Of a stretch of DNA of 64,000 nucleotides, positions 1 to 10,746 are shown piece after piece. Under the pieces are notes generated by a model. That model had not been told where the DNA came from and searched no databases. It saw only the letters and a program-made list of their open reading frames with translations. Positions within the stretch are counted from its first letter, which is position 1. Each line of letters opens with the position of its first letter. Both the position numbers and the translations under genes were made by a program. The DNA comes from Sulfitobacter geojensis (GTDB lineage: Bacteria; Pseudomonadota; Alphaproteobacteria; Rhodobacterales; Rhodobacteraceae). The DNA lies in assembly GCF_000622325.1 (NCBI RefSeq), contig NZ_JASE01000005.1, forward strand, positions 2,542,001-2,606,000, in the 5' to 3' direction.

Positions 1-1391
1 GCTGTGACCTGATCCGCCACTTCGCGGGTGGACTGCACCCCCTCACGCGTCCCCTCAAGCACCCCGACAACTTCACGCATTTGCGACAGGGTCACGCCCA
101 ACGTGGTTTCCACATCAGAGGCCAGCGCCCCCTGTGGCAGATCGACCATCGCCAGAACCTCGAATCCTTCTTCACGGTACAGGGCGACCCGTTCGGCCGC
201 ATCCGGCAAGGCGCTGTCGACCGCAAAGCTTAATGTGTAGGGAAAGCTGCGCAAAGCAGCGATGCCCGGTGCGCCCGAGGTCGGATTGCTGCCGTCATCA
301 ATCAATATGATGCTCATCAGCGGCTTGTTTTCGGCGTTTGCAAAGGGCTGTGCGTATTGCGTAATCGGGCGCAGATCGCCCCCCGACGGGCCGTCGGTAA
401 TGATCGTGACCTTTTCAATCTTGTCGATCGCCGTTCCAGCGCCGGAGTTGCCCAGACGATTAACGACGACACCGTTGTCGCGGTCGGTCAGGGAAATCGC
501 CGGAGTTCCGATTTGCGGACGTGCCGATGGTGCCAACATCGCAACCTGCGAGGTGTCAGCCTCGTTTTCTTCGGTGTCGCGCCCTTCCGGCACAACTGCG
601 GCGGGCGGATCGACGGGTGCAATCTCGGTCTGCACGATTTCAGGCGTGGCTTCGGCCTCCGGGGCTTCAGTTTCAGGTGCTGCGGCCTCTTCGGTTACAT
701 CCGTTTCATCGGCACCCTCTACAGGCGTCTCCGCTTCGGACACATCCGCACCAGCCACATCGACATCCGCTTGATCGGTGGCCTCTTGCGCCCCGCTTTG
801 GCCCGCGTCCTCTTGCGAGTCAGGGTTCATTGCCTTGGCCAGCGCATCCGCCACGATCTCATCTGCCATTTCTTCCGAAACGGGGGCGATTTCCGTGACC
901 TTTGGCACCGGCCGCGCCGCAGGCGTTGTGTCGATGGCAACAGCGTCCGACCCTTCCGGCATCATCGGGGCCAGAGCTTGCGGATTGGGTAAAACCGGAT
1001 CTTCCTGTGACAGGTCAACGCCACCGGCCTGCGCAATATCGGCAGGTGCTGCGAGTTCGGTGGCATCGCCGGTCACAGGTGCCTTGGCCGCAGGTGCGCT
1101 CGTCACACTAAGATCAGTCAACGAATCTGCTTCAGGCGCTGTTGTGCGGGGCGCGCTTTGCCCGCCTATCGGTTTGTCCTGCGTCACAGCGGTGGGCGTG
1201 CTTACACCTTGTTCACGCGCGATGGCGGCAACTGCTTCGGGTGTTACACCGGCATCGGGCGCAGTGTCACTGATCTGTGGCGACGCCGTCTGCACCGGCA
1301 CGTTCAGTGGTGCAATCACCGATGCCACACCTGCCGCACCAAGGCTGACAACCCCGCCCAAAAGCGCACCACCCAGAAATCCCTGTGCCAT
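1..1391 (-). CDS. Divergent polysaccharide deacetylase family protein, 3' end cut by window edge
   Basis: The minus-strand frame is open from the ATG at 1391 to the window edge, about 463 residues, with an AGGAG ribosome site just upstream. The N-terminus has a short hydrophobic Gly/Ala-rich stretch, compatible with a membrane anchor. Residues of roughly 40-300 are a low-complexity Ala/Pro/Glu/Asp/Thr region with no recognisable fold. From about residue 355 a compact domain begins with a IILIDDG-type strand, then FAVDSALPDA and VLAMVDLPQG, which fits the divergent polysaccharide deacetylase (YibQ/DUF610) fold in the NodB-like superfamily. The role of this family is poorly known; a periplasmic carbohydrate-related function is inferred. 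The gene faces away from trpG across a 163 bp gap. Confidence 0.75.
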   Translation of the reverse strand, partial: MAQGFLGGALLGGVVSLGAAGVASVIAPLNVPVQTASPQISDTAPDAGVTPEAVAAIAREQGVSTPTAVTQDKPIGGQSAPRTTAPEADSLTDLSVTSAPAAKAPVTGDATELAAPADIAQAGGVDLSQEDPVLPNPQALAPMMPEGSDAVAIDTTPAARPVPKVTEIAPVSEEMADEIVADALAKAMNPDSQEDAGQSGAQEATDQADVDVAGADVSEAETPVEGADETDVTEEAAAPETEAPEAEATPEIVQTEIAPVDPPAAVVPEGRDTEENEADTSQVAMLAPSARPQIGTPAISLTDRDNGVVVNRLGNSGAGTAIDKIEKVTIITDGPSGGDLRPITQYAQPFANAENKPLMSIILIDDGSNPTSGAPGIAALRSFPYTLSFAVDSALPDAAERVALYREEGFEVLAMVDLPQGALASDVETTLGVTLSQMREVVGVLEGTREGVQSTREVADQVT

Positions 1392-1554
1392 TTACTTACT
1401 CCTGCTCCGCCGGTCTACGGCTTACCGGTCCGAATTAGCCTGCACACGCTCTTGACGGCGCGGGACAAGCCTGAACATCTATGCACCGTATATACTCCGA
1501 TGGGCCGGTATATCTCTAGCCCAAAGGACCACTCCAAACGCAAAGAATTGCCCA

Positions 1555-2136
1555 TTGTTGCTGCTCATCGATAACTACGACAGCTTTACGTATAACCTTG
1601 TACACTATCTGGGGTCTTTGGGCGCGGATGTGCAAGTGCACCGTAATGATAAGCTAAGCACCGCCGATGCGCTGGCGATGCGCCCTGCCGGTATCCTGCT
1701 GTCCCCCGGCCCCTGTGACCCTGATCAGGCCGGCATTTGTCTTGAACTGACCAAAGCCGCTGCTGAAAACCGCATTCCGCTGATGGGCGTTTGTCTGGGA
1801 CATCAGACATTGGGTCAGGCCTTTGGCGGCAAGGTCGTGCGCGCGGATGACATTGTGCACGGCAAGATGGGCCGGATGCACCACGATGGCACCGGATTGT
1901 TTGCGGGGCTGCCCACCCCCTTTGAGGCGACGCGCTATCATTCGCTGGTGGTCGATCCCGACACCCTGCCCGACGCGCTGCGCGTCACGGCGGAACTTGA
2001 GGACGGCACCATCATGGGGCTGCAACACCGCGAACTGCCGATGCACGGCGTGCAGTTCCACCCCGAATCGATCCGCTCCGAGCATGGCCACGCGCTGTTG
2101 CAAAACTTTCTGAATACGATGCAGGTACCCGCATGA
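1555..2136 (+). CDS. trpG: Anthranilate synthase component II (glutamine amidotransferase)
   Basis: TrpG releases ammonia from glutamine for anthranilate synthesis, the first step of tryptophan biosynthesis, together with TrpE. The 193-residue product is a complete class I amidotransferase: N-terminal [14 protein letters not shown], nucleophile elbow GVCLGHQ with Cys80, and the His169/Glu171 pair in QFHPES. No ATG lies in frame near the conserved N-terminus. The start must be TTG at 1555 or the adjacent TTG at 1558, and no strong ribosome site precedes either. The stop overlaps the trpD start as ATGA. trpE is not next to it in this window, so this is the head of a trpGDC run. Confidence 0.93.
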   Translation: MLLLIDNYDSFTYNLVHYLGSLGADVQVHRNDKLSTADALAMRPAGILLSPGPCDPDQAGICLELTKAAAENRIPLMGVCLGHQTLGQAFGGKVVRADDIVHGKMGRMHHDGTGLFAGLPTPFEATRYHSLVVDPDTLPDALRVTAELEDGTIMGLQHRELPMHGVQFHPESIRSEHGHALLQNFLNTMQVPA

Positions 2137-3149
2137 GTGAAGCGCTAAAGCCGCTGATTGACGCCGCCGCCAATGGTCCATTGACCCGCGCGCAGGCGGC
2201 AGAAGCGTTCGAAATCCTGTTTGACGGCGAAGCAACACCCAGCCAGATCGGCGGTTTCCTGATGGCGCTGCGCACGCGCGGCGAAACCGTGGATGAATAC
2301 GCCGCCGCCGCATCGGTGATGCGGGCCAAATGCCACGCGGTAAAAGCCCCCGAAGGCGCAATGGACATTGTCGGCACCGGCGGTGACGGCAAGGGCACAT
2401 TGAACATCTCTACCGCGACAGCCTTTGTCGTGGCGGGCGCAGGCGTGGTCGTGGCCAAACACGGCAACCGCAACCTCAGCTCGAAATCCGGCGCGGCCGA
2501 TGCGCTGACACAGATGGGCCTGAACGTCATGGTCAACGCCGCGGTGGTTGAACGCGAACTGGCCGAGGCCGGTATCGGGTTCATGATGGCCCCGATGCAT
2601 CACCCCGCGATTGCCCATGTGATGCCCACCCGTTCGGAGCTGGGCACGCGGACGATTTTCAACATTCTGGGGCCGCTGACCAATCCGGCATCCGTTAAAC
2701 GCCAGCTGACCGGTGCCTATCGCCGTGATCTGATCCGCCCTATGGCCGAGACCCTGCAAGCGCTCGGGTCCGAAAAAGCATGGTTGGTGCATGGCTCGGA
2801 TGGCACCGATGAATTGACCATCACCGGTGTCAGCTGGGTGTCCGGCCTGGCCGATGGCGCGGTCACCGATTTCGAAGTCCACCCCGAAGATGCCGGCCTG
2901 CCCGTGCATCCGTTCGAGGATATCATCGGCGGCACGCCCGAAGAAAACGCGCGTGATTTCAAGGCGCTGCTGGACGGCAAGGTATCAGCCTACCGCGATG
3001 CGGTCCTGTTGAACGCCGCCGCTGCCCTTGTTGTGGCGGATGCCGCTGCCGATCTGAAAGCGGGCGTTGAAATGGCGAAAACCAGCATCGATTCCGGTGC
3101 AGCGAAGGAAAAGATTTCTCGCGTCGCAGCCGTTTCCCACCAGAAATGA
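2133..3149 (+). CDS. trpD: Anthranilate phosphoribosyltransferase
   Basis: TrpD transfers the phosphoribosyl group of PRPP to anthranilate, the second committed step of tryptophan synthesis. The 338-residue protein has the usual family length. The PRPP-binding glycine-rich loop [14 protein letters not shown] lies at about residues 81-94, and the KHGNR motif with its SSKSGAAD continuation follows near residue 109. The gene overlaps trpG by four bases at its start and ung by four bases at its end, which suggests translational coupling in one transcript. Confidence 0.95.
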   Translation: MSEALKPLIDAAANGPLTRAQAAEAFEILFDGEATPSQIGGFLMALRTRGETVDEYAAAASVMRAKCHAVKAPEGAMDIVGTGGDGKGTLNISTATAFVVAGAGVVVAKHGNRNLSSKSGAADALTQMGLNVMVNAAVVERELAEAGIGFMMAPMHHPAIAHVMPTRSELGTRTIFNILGPLTNPASVKRQLTGAYRRDLIRPMAETLQALGSEKAWLVHGSDGTDELTITGVSWVSGLADGAVTDFEVHPEDAGLPVHPFEDIIGGTPEENARDFKALLDGKVSAYRDAVLLNAAAALVVADAAADLKAGVEMAKTSIDSGAAKEKISRVAAVSHQK

Positions 3150-3814
3150 CTTCCTTCGATCTGTCGCGTCTGGGCGGTTGGGCGACGCTGCCTTTTTTCC
3201 ACGACAGGCTGGCAAAGATCGAAGCCGCACTGGCACAGGAAACCCGCCCGATCTTTCCGCCTACTGACCGTGTGTTTCATGCGCTCGAACGCACCCAGCC
3301 AAAGGACACCCGCGTGGTGATCATCGGCCAGGACCCGTATCACACGGCGGGCAAAGCGGACGGGCTGGCCTTTTCGATCCCGCAGGATTTTGGCGGGCGG
3401 CTGGACAGTCTGGGCAATATTTTCAAAGAAATCGAAAGCGATCTGGGGGTGCAGCGCACCCGAACCGATCTGGGCGACCTTGCCGATCAGGGGGTGTTGT
3501 TGCTGAACACGGCGCTGACAGTGCCGCAGGGGGCGGCCAAGGGGCACGCGAAACTCGGCTGGGGCGATCTGGTTCAAGACGTGCTTTCCCATCTTGCGCA
3601 GGCCCCGCGCGCCTATCTGCTGTGGGGAGGACCAGCGCAAAAGGCCGCGAAACAGGTCGATGCCAGCCGGAATCTCAAGATAGAAACCGCCCACCCCTCG
3701 CCGCTGTCGGTTTATCGCGGCTTTTTCGGCTCCCGCCCCTTTAGTCGGACCAATGCATGGTTGCAGACACAGGGTCTGGACGCCATAAACTGGGGCAACC
3801 CGGAGGAACGATGA
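3146..3814 (+). CDS. ung: Family 1 uracil-DNA glycosylase
   Basis: This enzyme removes uracil from DNA in base excision repair. The 222-residue protein carries the family 1 water-activating motif GQDPYH at residues 61-66 with catalytic Asp63, and the minor-groove motif HPSPLS with His183. Overall length matches bacterial Ung. It is unusual in position: it lies inside the tryptophan operon, overlapping the trpD stop and the trpC start by ATGA in each case, so it is very probably co-transcribed and translationally coupled with tryptophan genes. No SOS box is visible immediately in front of it. Confidence 0.94.
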   Translation: MTSFDLSRLGGWATLPFFHDRLAKIEAALAQETRPIFPPTDRVFHALERTQPKDTRVVIIGQDPYHTAGKADGLAFSIPQDFGGRLDSLGNIFKEIESDLGVQRTRTDLGDLADQGVLLLNTALTVPQGAAKGHAKLGWGDLVQDVLSHLAQAPRAYLLWGGPAQKAAKQVDASRNLKIETAHPSPLSVYRGFFGSRPFSRTNAWLQTQGLDAINWGNPEER

Positions 3815-4623
3815 CCGATACCATCCTAGACAAGATCAAAGCCTACAAGCTTGAAGAAGTGGCCGCAGACAAGGCCGCAAAACCGCTGGCCGAAGTGGAG
3901 GCCGACGCCCATGCCGCTAGCCCCGTGCGCCCCTTTGCCGATGCGCTGCACGCTGCGACCCGCGAGGGCTACGGCCTGATCGCAGAGATCAAAAAGGCAA
4001 GCCCGTCCAAGGGATTGATCCGCGAAGATTTCGACCCCGCCAGTCTGGCGCAGGCCTATGCAACGGGCGGGGCAACCTGCCTGTCGGTTTTAACGGACAC
4101 GCCCAGCTTTCAGGGCGCAAAGGACTATCTTGTTGCGGCCCGCGCGGCCTGCGACCTGCCGGTGCTGCGCAAGGATTTCATGTATGACACCTATCAGGTG
4201 GCCGAGGCGCGCGCGCTGGGGGCGGATTGCATTCTGATCATCATGGCGTCGGTGTCCGATGCACAGGCGGCCGAACTTGAGGACAGCGCGACCCAATGGG
4301 GCATGGACGCCCTGATCGAGGTGCATGACGCCGAAGAACTGGAACGCGCCACCCGTCTGAAAAGCGTGATGATCGGGGTCAATAACCGCAATCTCAAGAC
4401 TTTCGAAACCTCACTCGACGGGACCCGCACCCTGTCCAAACTGGTACCGGCGGATCGCATGATCGTGAGCGAATCCGGCCTGAACACCCCGCAGGACCTT
4501 GCCGATATGGCACAATACGGCGCGCGCAGTTTTCTGATCGGCGAAAGCCTGATGCGGCAGGAAGATGTGGCCACGGCCACCCGTAACCTGCTGGCCAACC
4601 CGCTGACTTCCGGGGGCATGTGA
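3811..4623 (+). CDS. trpC: Indole-3-glycerol phosphate synthase
   Basis: TrpC closes the indole ring in tryptophan synthesis. The product is 270 residues, typical for a monofunctional TrpC without fused PRAI (TrpF). Family landmarks are [10 protein letters not shown] near residue 59, [10 protein letters not shown] near 118 and [10 protein letters not shown]. The frame stays open further upstream, but the ATG at 3811 is preceded by GGAGG and overlaps the ung stop, and it gives the normal N-terminus. The stop TGA overlaps the moaC ATG. Confidence 0.95.
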   Translation: MTDTILDKIKAYKLEEVAADKAAKPLAEVEADAHAASPVRPFADALHAATREGYGLIAEIKKASPSKGLIREDFDPASLAQAYATGGATCLSVLTDTPSFQGAKDYLVAARAACDLPVLRKDFMYDTYQVAEARALGADCILIIMASVSDAQAAELEDSATQWGMDALIEVHDAEELERATRLKSVMIGVNNRNLKTFETSLDGTRTLSKLVPADRMIVSESGLNTPQDLADMAQYGARSFLIGESLMRQEDVATATRNLLANPLTSGGM

Positions 4624-5096
4624 TGGCGCTCACGCATTTCGATGCCAAGGGCGATGCGCATATGGTCGATGTGTCGGAAAAGGCTGTGACGTCGCGCATT
4701 GCGGTGGCTGAAAACCACATCAAGATGAACCGCGAAACCTTTGATATCATTACCGAAGGACGCGCCAAAAAGGGTGATGTGCTGGGCGTTGCACGGCTGG
4801 CCGGTATCATGGCTGCCAAACGGACATCCGATTTGATCCCGCTTTGTCACCCCCTGCCCATTACCAAGGTCAGTGTTGATCTAGAACCGGACGCCAGCCT
4901 GCCCGGCATCCGTATCACGGCCACTGTAAAGACCACCGGCCAAACCGGCGTCGAGATGGAGGCATTGACCGCCGCCTCTGTCACCGCCCTCACCGTCTAT
5001 GACATGTCCAAAGCCGTTGACAAAACCATGGAGATCAGCGGCTTGCGCGTCGTTCTGAAGGACGGCGGCAAATCGGGCCGTTTCGAGGCCACATGA
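4623..5096 (+). CDS. moaC: Cyclic pyranopterin monophosphate synthase
   Basis: MoaC, acting after MoaA, forms cyclic pyranopterin monophosphate in molybdenum cofactor synthesis. The 157-residue product shows the family hallmarks: the opening [15 protein letters not shown], the [14 protein letters not shown] motif and [20 protein letters not shown]. The ATG at 4623 shares bases with the trpC stop (TGATG); a GTG lies one codon earlier. The end overlaps moeA by ATGA. Coupling of trpC to moaC and moeA is the known gene order in this bacterial group. Confidence 0.95.
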   Translation: MALTHFDAKGDAHMVDVSEKAVTSRIAVAENHIKMNRETFDIITEGRAKKGDVLGVARLAGIMAAKRTSDLIPLCHPLPITKVSVDLEPDASLPGIRITATVKTTGQTGVEMEALTAASVTALTVYDMSKAVDKTMEISGLRVVLKDGGKSGRFEAT

Positions 5097-6265
5097 TTTC
5101 CGTTGAAGAGGCCCGCGCCGCGGTGCTGGCGCTCGCCAGCCCGCTTGCGGTTGAATACGTGCCCCTGCGCCATGCCGCCGGTCGCGTGTTGGCGCAAGAT
5201 GTTGTCGCCACGCGCACGCAGCCACCCTTCGCCGCCTCTTCTATGGACGGTTACGCCCTGCGCCGCGACGAAGTCGAACCCGACGCCCTGTTCAAGGTTA
5301 TCGGTGAAGCAGCTGCAGGCCACCGGTTTGACGGCATCGTAAAAGCCGGTCAGGCGGTGCGCATCTTTACCGGTGCTCCCGTGCCCGAGGGCGCGGATTT
5401 CGTGGTCATTCAGGAAGACGTGACCCGTCGCGGTGATCTGATCACGCTTGGCCATAATATTGGAGACAAGGACAACATCCGCCCTGCCGGTGGCGATTTC
5501 AAACTTGGTCAGACTGTGAGCGCGCCCCAGTTATTGCGCCCTGCCGATATCGCGCTGCTGGCTGCGATGAACATCGCTAGCGTGCCGGTTACCCGCAAAC
5601 CGGTTGTTGCGATCCTAGCGACAGGGGACGAATTGGTACAGCCCGGGGAAACTCCGCAAGCGGATCAAATCGTCGCCTCCAACAGTTTCGGTCTGGCGGC
5701 CATGCTGGACGATTTGGGCGCTGAAACCCGCGTCTTGCCGATTGCGCGCGACACCGCAGGATCGCTCAAACAGGCGTTCACACTGGCGCAAGGGGCCGAC
5801 CTGATCGTCACGATCGGGGGGGCCTCGGTCGGCGATCATGATCTGGTCGCCCCTGTTGCCGCCGAGCTGGGCATGGAGCAAAGTTTTTACAAAGTCGCCA
5901 TGCGCCCCGGCAAGCCGTTGATGGCGGGCCGGTTGGGTAAGATGGCAATGATCGGCCTGCCCGGCAATCCGGTGTCAGCCATGGTATGCGGTGCGGTATT
6001 TGTGGTCCCGCTGCTGCGCAAAATGCTGGGGCTTGACGCGGACATAGCCCCGTTGCTGAGTGGCCCGCTGGCCGTCGACATGCCCGCCAATGGCCCGCGT
6101 GCCCATTACATGCGGGCACGGTTGATTGACGGCAAATTGCACCCCGACACGCGACAGGACAGTTCCCTGCTCAGCGTTCTGGCGGTGGCGGATGTATTGT
6201 TGGTGCGTCCGGTAAATGATCCGGCCCGAACGGCGGGCGAAATGGTCAGCTATACCCCGCTTTAG
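5093..6265 (+). CDS. moeA: Molybdopterin molybdenumtransferase
   Basis: MoeA inserts molybdate into adenylated molybdopterin to finish the molybdenum cofactor. The 390-residue product has all expected parts: SSMDGYAL near residue 50, [12 protein letters not shown] near 176, GGASVGDHD near 241 and GLPGNPVS near 289. It overlaps moaC by four bases. The lexA promoter lies in the 82 bp after its stop, so it is the last gene of the trpG-moeA run. Other molybdenum cofactor genes are not in the window. Confidence 0.95.
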   Translation: MISVEEARAAVLALASPLAVEYVPLRHAAGRVLAQDVVATRTQPPFAASSMDGYALRRDEVEPDALFKVIGEAAAGHRFDGIVKAGQAVRIFTGAPVPEGADFVVIQEDVTRRGDLITLGHNIGDKDNIRPAGGDFKLGQTVSAPQLLRPADIALLAAMNIASVPVTRKPVVAILATGDELVQPGETPQADQIVASNSFGLAAMLDDLGAETRVLPIARDTAGSLKQAFTLAQGADLIVTIGGASVGDHDLVAPVAAELGMEQSFYKVAMRPGKPLMAGRLGKMAMIGLPGNPVSAMVCGAVFVVPLLRKMLGLDADIAPLLSGPLAVDMPANGPRAHYMRARLIDGKLHPDTRQDSSLLSVLAVADVLLVRPVNDPARTAGEMVSYTPL

Positions 6266-6285
6266 GCCGCTTTGAACAACAAGCG

Positions 6286-6314
6286 TTGACACAAAACAGG
6301 AACATCCCTAGAAC
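6286..6314 (+). promoter_or_regulatory. lexA promoter with overlapping SOS box
   Basis: A -35 TTGACA at 6286-6291 and a -10 TAGAAC at 6309-6314 are separated by exactly 17 bases. The direct repeat GAAC-N7-GAAC at 6300-6314, the known alphaproteobacterial LexA operator form, covers the end of the spacer and all of the -10. LexA bound here would block its own promoter. A further inverted repeat of ACAAATG and CATTTGT at 6313-6331 follows directly. Confidence 0.85.
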
Positions 6315-6347
6315 AAATGAAAACCATTTGTCAAACAGGGGCGACCG

Positions 6348-7049
6348 ATGCTGACCAAAAAACAACTCGATCTTTTGGCCTTTATTCACAAGCGGGTGCA
6401 ACGTGACGGCGTGCCGCCCAGTTTTGACGAGATGAAACTGGCGCTGGATCTGCGGTCTAAATCCGGCATCCACCGCTTGATCACAGCCCTTGAAGAACGC
6501 GGTTTCATCCGCCGCTTGGCCCACCGTGCGCGCGCCATCGAAGTTGTGAAGCTCCCCGAAAGCCTTGGCGGGGCGCCCAACCCCGGTTTCACCCCGCGCG
6601 TTATTGAGGGCGACCGCCCCGATACCGCGCCGCCAACCGGTGCCCTTCCGGTAGCAGTAGCCGAAGCGATGACCGTACCGGTCATGGGGCAGATCGCCGC
6701 CGGCGTGCCCATCGAGGCCATCAACCACATGACCCACTCGGTAACTGTGCCCTCCGGCATGCTGGCCGGATCGGGCGAGCATTACGCGCTGGAAGTCAAA
6801 GGTGATTCGATGATCGACGCCGGCATCAACGACGGTGACGTTGTGGTGATCCGCGAGACATCCACAGCAGATGACGGTGATATTGTGGTCGCCTTGGTCG
6901 AAGATCACGAAGCCACGCTTAAAACCTTTCGCCGCAAAGGCGCGTCGATCGCGTTGGAAGCCGCCAATCCGGCTTATGAAACACGTGTATTCCCGTCGCA
7001 TCTGGTCAAGGTTCAGGGCCGTTTGGTCGGGCTGATCCGCACGTATTGA
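6348..7049 (+). CDS. lexA: SOS repressor LexA
   Basis: LexA represses DNA damage response genes and cleaves itself when RecA is activated. The 233-residue protein has an N-terminal winged helix domain (residues 1-65, starting LTKKQLDLL) and a C-terminal S24 peptidase domain. The cleavage site is Ala118-Gly119 (GQIAAG), the catalytic Ser154 lies in GDSMIDAG, and Lys192 is in EATLKTF. The roughly 40-residue linker between domains is rich in Pro and Gly. Its promoter carries an operator for itself. The last 37 bases overlap the end of the convergent comEC gene. Confidence 0.97.
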   Translation: MLTKKQLDLLAFIHKRVQRDGVPPSFDEMKLALDLRSKSGIHRLITALEERGFIRRLAHRARAIEVVKLPESLGGAPNPGFTPRVIEGDRPDTAPPTGALPVAVAEAMTVPVMGQIAAGVPIEAINHMTHSVTVPSGMLAGSGEHYALEVKGDSMIDAGINDGDVVVIRETSTADDGDIVVALVEDHEATLKTFRRKGASIALEAANPAYETRVFPSHLVKVQGRLVGLIRTY

Positions 7050-9100
7050 TCTTGCGGGGCCGCTTTGGGCCAGTTGGTCCAAAGCCGCTCACCGGCGATG
7101 TCACGCGCGGTTGTGATCTGCCACCCCTGCCCTGATCTGTGCATTGCTACCGCCCCTGTCGTTTTTAAACGGTCCGGATCAAAAACCATGCAGGGCTGAC
7201 CTGACAGGCTGTCCGCCGTGCTTGAGGCAACGATGATTTGCCCCGCGGTGCAGCCCTTAAACCCCGCCAGCGCCCGTTTACCGGACAGATGCACAATATC
7301 GCCATCCTGCCAAAGCTTTGCCGCTGCCTCTTGCGAGGCACCAGTCCCGTCGTTCTCCAACCAGTTTCGCGCGACAAAACCTGCGCCTTTGGGCTTGCTC
7401 AGGGCGCGGCCCTCCGGCGTCATTATGCCCACCAAGGTGCCGGTGTCGGCGATCAACAGTTCAGGCCGCGCCGCCCCCTGCCATAGGGCGAACCCCAGCG
7501 CCATGACTGGCAGCCCGCCCCACCGCAAACGCCCCTGCCACAGGATAAGGAACAGAAACCCCAAGGAGATCAGCGGTAAAACCCATGCGCCCGGACTGAC
7601 GACATGGCCGCGGGCGTTTTCCAGTGCTGCAACCGCATGTGCGACGCCAAGGATCCAGTCCAACCCCAGACCCATCACCCAAAGCGCGATCCAGTCCAAC
7701 CCCAAGGGGGCCAGCACCAACGCCACCACCGCCGCCGGTATGACCAACAGCCCCATCAACGGCACCGAGGCCAGATTTGCGATCAACCCGTAATGCGCAA
7801 TCGCGTTGAAATGCGCCGCCGCAATCGGGGCCGTTGCAAAACCTGCAACCGCAGAGGAAACCACCGTGGCGAACACGGGTTTGGCCCACCGCGGCAACCA
7901 GTTGCGATCGATGTCACGCAGCCAGCCAAACACCGCGACCAAGGCCGTCGTGGCAGCAAATGACATCTGGAACCCCGGCCCCATCAAGGCTTCGGGGCGC
8001 AGCACAAGAATGATAATCGCGGCCACCGCCACAGCACGCAGCGAAAACGCCCGCCGCCCGATGGTCAAAGCAGCCAAGGCCACCGCAACCATGATGAAGG
8101 CGCGTTGTGTCGCGACATTGCCGCCCGACAATGCCAGATACCCTGCCGCAGCGACCAACGCGCCGACGGCGGCGATCGCCTTGGTCGGCCAGCGCAGGGC
8201 AATGGCCGGATGCGACGCAAGTGCAAGACGCAAACCAGCTAGAACGAAAGCCGTCAATAACCCCATATGCAATCCTGAAATCGCCAGCAGATGGGCAAGG
8301 TTACTGACGCGCAAGGCGTGTAATGCATCCTGACCGATGGCGCTGCGGTCCCCTGTGGTGATGGCTGCTGCGAACCCGCCGGTATCCCCCAACAGACGCT
8401 TTTGAATATGGGCCGATGCCGCCATGCGGATGCGAAAAACCGTCAACCCTGCGTGCCCGTCACGGGCCGCTGCCGCCCCCATCAGGGGCACGCGGGAATA
8501 CCCCACAGCCCCCAGTCGCGCAAACCACGCGTGGCGTTGAAAATCGAATCCTCCCGGTTCGACCGGCCCTGAAGGCGGAGACAGATGTGCGGTGGTCATC
8601 ACCCGCAGCCCCGGTTCCGGTGTGATCCCTGCCGGCCCTTTGCCATGCAGGGAAATCCGCACGCGCTGCGGCGTTCGGTCGGGCGGCACCCGATCCAGTC
8701 GCACCTGATCCAGCGTCAGCCGCAATGCGTCCGACTGGCTGCGGTCCATCGCCACAATGCGCCCTTCAACCGCCCCGTAATAGCGCCACCCCAACACCGG
8801 CCCTGCCACAGCATGGGCACGCACACCGGCCAGAATGAACCCGATCAAACACAGGCTGATGCCAACGGCAAAAGGCGAAACAGCTTCGGGCAACTGACGC
8901 GCGATCAATAATAGCGCCAAGCCAGCCAGCGCCAGCCAGACGAAAACCGGCCATGCAGGTTCCCACGTAAGCGTGAAATAACAACCGATGCCGACGGCAA
9001 GACAGACCGGCACCCAGCCCAGCATATTGCCACGCTGCGCGAGTAGGACCGCTTCACCAGTGATCCATACCTTCTGAATGACGCGCAGGATGCGGCCCAT
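7013..9100 (-). CDS. comEC: ComEC/Rec2-family inner-membrane DNA uptake channel
   Basis: ComEC-type proteins form the inner-membrane channel for single-stranded DNA in natural transformation. The 695-residue product has N-terminal membrane segments (about 25-90), an N-terminal soluble DUF4131-like part with [10 protein letters not shown] and [12 protein letters not shown], then the multi-spanning competence core with [13 protein letters not shown] and [12 protein letters not shown]. The C-terminal region keeps only a short soluble tail. The HXHXDH signature of the metallo-beta-lactamase domain found in many ComEC proteins is absent. The start has GGGAGC upstream. It is divergent from gltX and converges on lexA with a 37-base overlap. 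Confidence 0.88.
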   Translation of the reverse strand: MGRILRVIQKVWITGEAVLLAQRGNMLGWVPVCLAVGIGCYFTLTWEPAWPVFVWLALAGLALLLIARQLPEAVSPFAVGISLCLIGFILAGVRAHAVAGPVLGWRYYGAVEGRIVAMDRSQSDALRLTLDQVRLDRVPPDRTPQRVRISLHGKGPAGITPEPGLRVMTTAHLSPPSGPVEPGGFDFQRHAWFARLGAVGYSRVPLMGAAAARDGHAGLTVFRIRMAASAHIQKRLLGDTGGFAAAITTGDRSAIGQDALHALRVSNLAHLLAISGLHMGLLTAFVLAGLRLALASHPAIALRWPTKAIAAVGALVAAAGYLALSGGNVATQRAFIMVAVALAALTIGRRAFSLRAVAVAAIIILVLRPEALMGPGFQMSFAATTALVAVFGWLRDIDRNWLPRWAKPVFATVVSSAVAGFATAPIAAAHFNAIAHYGLIANLASVPLMGLLVIPAAVVALVLAPLGLDWIALWVMGLGLDWILGVAHAVAALENARGHVVSPGAWVLPLISLGFLFLILWQGRLRWGGLPVMALGFALWQGAARPELLIADTGTLVGIMTPEGRALSKPKGAGFVARNWLENDGTGASQEAAAKLWQDGDIVHLSGKRALAGFKGCTAGQIIVASSTADSLSGQPCMVFDPDRLKTTGAVAMHRSGQGWQITTARDIAGERLWTNWPKAAPQDQYVRISPTKRP

Positions 9101-9213
9101 GCTTGCTCCCGTTCACCGCACTGGATAGACAGGCCACAACACTAGCGGGGCGATGGTTAGCGAAACGTAAACGTGACCTTGTTCCGATTAAATCCTGTTA
9201 AGAAAGAGCCGCT

Positions 9214-10626
9214 ATGTCCTCGCCCGCCTCTGGCCAAGTTGTCACCCGTTTCGCCCCTTCCCCTACCGGTTTCCTGCACATCGGCGGGGCGCGCACCGCT
9301 TTGTTCAACTGGCTGTACGCCCGTGGTCGGGGCGGGAAGTTCCTGTTGCGCATCGAAGACACAGACCGCGCCCGCTCCACCCCCGAAGCGACAGCCGCCA
9401 TCCTGCAAGGCATGGCATGGCTGGGATTGGATCATGACGGCGAGATCGTCAGCCAGTTCGACAATGCCGGGCGTCACGCCGAAGTCGCGCTTGAGCTTCT
9501 GGCACAAGGCAAAGCCTATAAGTGTTTTGCAACGCAGGAAGAAATCAGTGCCTATCGTGACGCCGCCAAAGCCGAGGGCAAGAGCACGCTTTATCATTCG
9601 CCGTGGCGCGATGCGGATGCCTCTACCCATCCCGACGCGCCCTACGTGGTGCGTATCAAGGCCCCTCAGGATGGCACCACCGTGATCCGCGACGAAGTTC
9701 AGGGCGATGTGACGATCCAGAACAACACGCTGGATGACATGGTTCTGTTACGCTCGGATGGCACACCGGTCTATATGTTGGCCGTCGTGGTCGACGACCA
9801 TGACATGGGCGTGACCCATGTGGTGCGTGGGGATGACCACCTGAACAATGCGGCGCGACAGATGATGATATACGATGCGATGGGATGGGACGTGCCGGTT
9901 TGGGCGCATATCCCGCTGATCCACGGTGACGATGGCAAAAAGCTGTCAAAGCGACACGGTGCCTTGGGCGCGCAGGAATATCAGGTGATGGGATATCCGG
10001 CGGCCGGCATGCGCAATTATCTGGCCCGTCTGGGATGGAGCCACGGGGACGACGAATTTTTCACCGACGCGCAGGCGCTGGAATGGTTCGATCTGAACGG
10101 CATCCGCAAAAGCCCGGCCCAGTTTGATCTGAAAAAGCTTGAAAATATCTGCGGTCAACATATCGCGGTGACAAGTGACGCTGCGTTGCGGCAAGAATGT
10201 GAAGCCTTTTTACAGGCCGCAAACCTGCCTGCCCTGACGGCACAACAAAGTGACGGGCTGCAAAGCGCCCTCTATTGCCTCAAAGAACGGGCCAAAACTT
10301 TGCCGGAACTCCTTGAAAAGGCGCATTTTGTCCTGACATCCCGCCCGATCGTGTCGGATGAAAAGGCGGCAAAGAATCTCGACAATGTATCCCGTGGTAT
10401 GCTGAACGAATTGACGCCGCAGTTGCAAAATGCTAGCTGGGACAAAGAAACGCTGGAAGAGGTGATGAACGGCTTTGCGGCCGCGAAAGACACCAAATTC
10501 GGAAAACTCGCGGGGCCCCTTAGGGCGGCACTTGCAGGGCGCGCAGTAACCCCATCTGTTTATGACATGATGCTTGTGTTGGGGCGCGATGAAACCCTCG
10601 CCCGCCTGAGCGACGCGGCTGGTTGA
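9214..10626 (+). CDS. gltX: Glutamyl-tRNA synthetase
   Basis: GltX charges tRNA with glutamate. The 470-residue class I synthetase has the HIGH-type motif as HIGG at residues 22-25 inside [19 protein letters not shown], and the KMSKS-type loop as KLSKR at about 244-248. The anticodon-binding C-terminal half is full length. Many alphaproteobacteria carry two gltX paralogues, one of them charging tRNA-Gln for later amidation; which type this is cannot be told by reading alone. The start is preceded by AAGAAAGAG. Confidence 0.95.
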   Translation: MSSPASGQVVTRFAPSPTGFLHIGGARTALFNWLYARGRGGKFLLRIEDTDRARSTPEATAAILQGMAWLGLDHDGEIVSQFDNAGRHAEVALELLAQGKAYKCFATQEEISAYRDAAKAEGKSTLYHSPWRDADASTHPDAPYVVRIKAPQDGTTVIRDEVQGDVTIQNNTLDDMVLLRSDGTPVYMLAVVVDDHDMGVTHVVRGDDHLNNAARQMMIYDAMGWDVPVWAHIPLIHGDDGKKLSKRHGALGAQEYQVMGYPAAGMRNYLARLGWSHGDDEFFTDAQALEWFDLNGIRKSPAQFDLKKLENICGQHIAVTSDAALRQECEAFLQAANLPALTAQQSDGLQSALYCLKERAKTLPELLEKAHFVLTSRPIVSDEKAAKNLDNVSRGMLNELTPQLQNASWDKETLEEVMNGFAAAKDTKFGKLAGPLRAALAGRAVTPSVYDMMLVLGRDETLARLSDAAG

Positions 10627-10646
10627 GAAGCGGTTAACCACTTCTC
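10625..10646. repeat. Inverted repeat at the gltX stop codon
   Basis: GAGAAG-C-GGTT is followed directly by AACC-A-CTTCTC, giving a 22-base near-perfect palindrome with one mismatched pair. It overlaps the gltX TGA. No run of T follows, so it is not a standard intrinsic terminator; it could stabilise the gltX 3' end or bind a protein ahead of gltA. Confidence 0.5.
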
Positions 10647-10746
10647 AACATCGCACAAGATAACAGATGGTACGGCCCCGATATGACGGGCCGAGCCCCA
10701 GACAGCAGGTAGAATGCCTTGCTGCCAACCGGACGAAAGGGACCGC

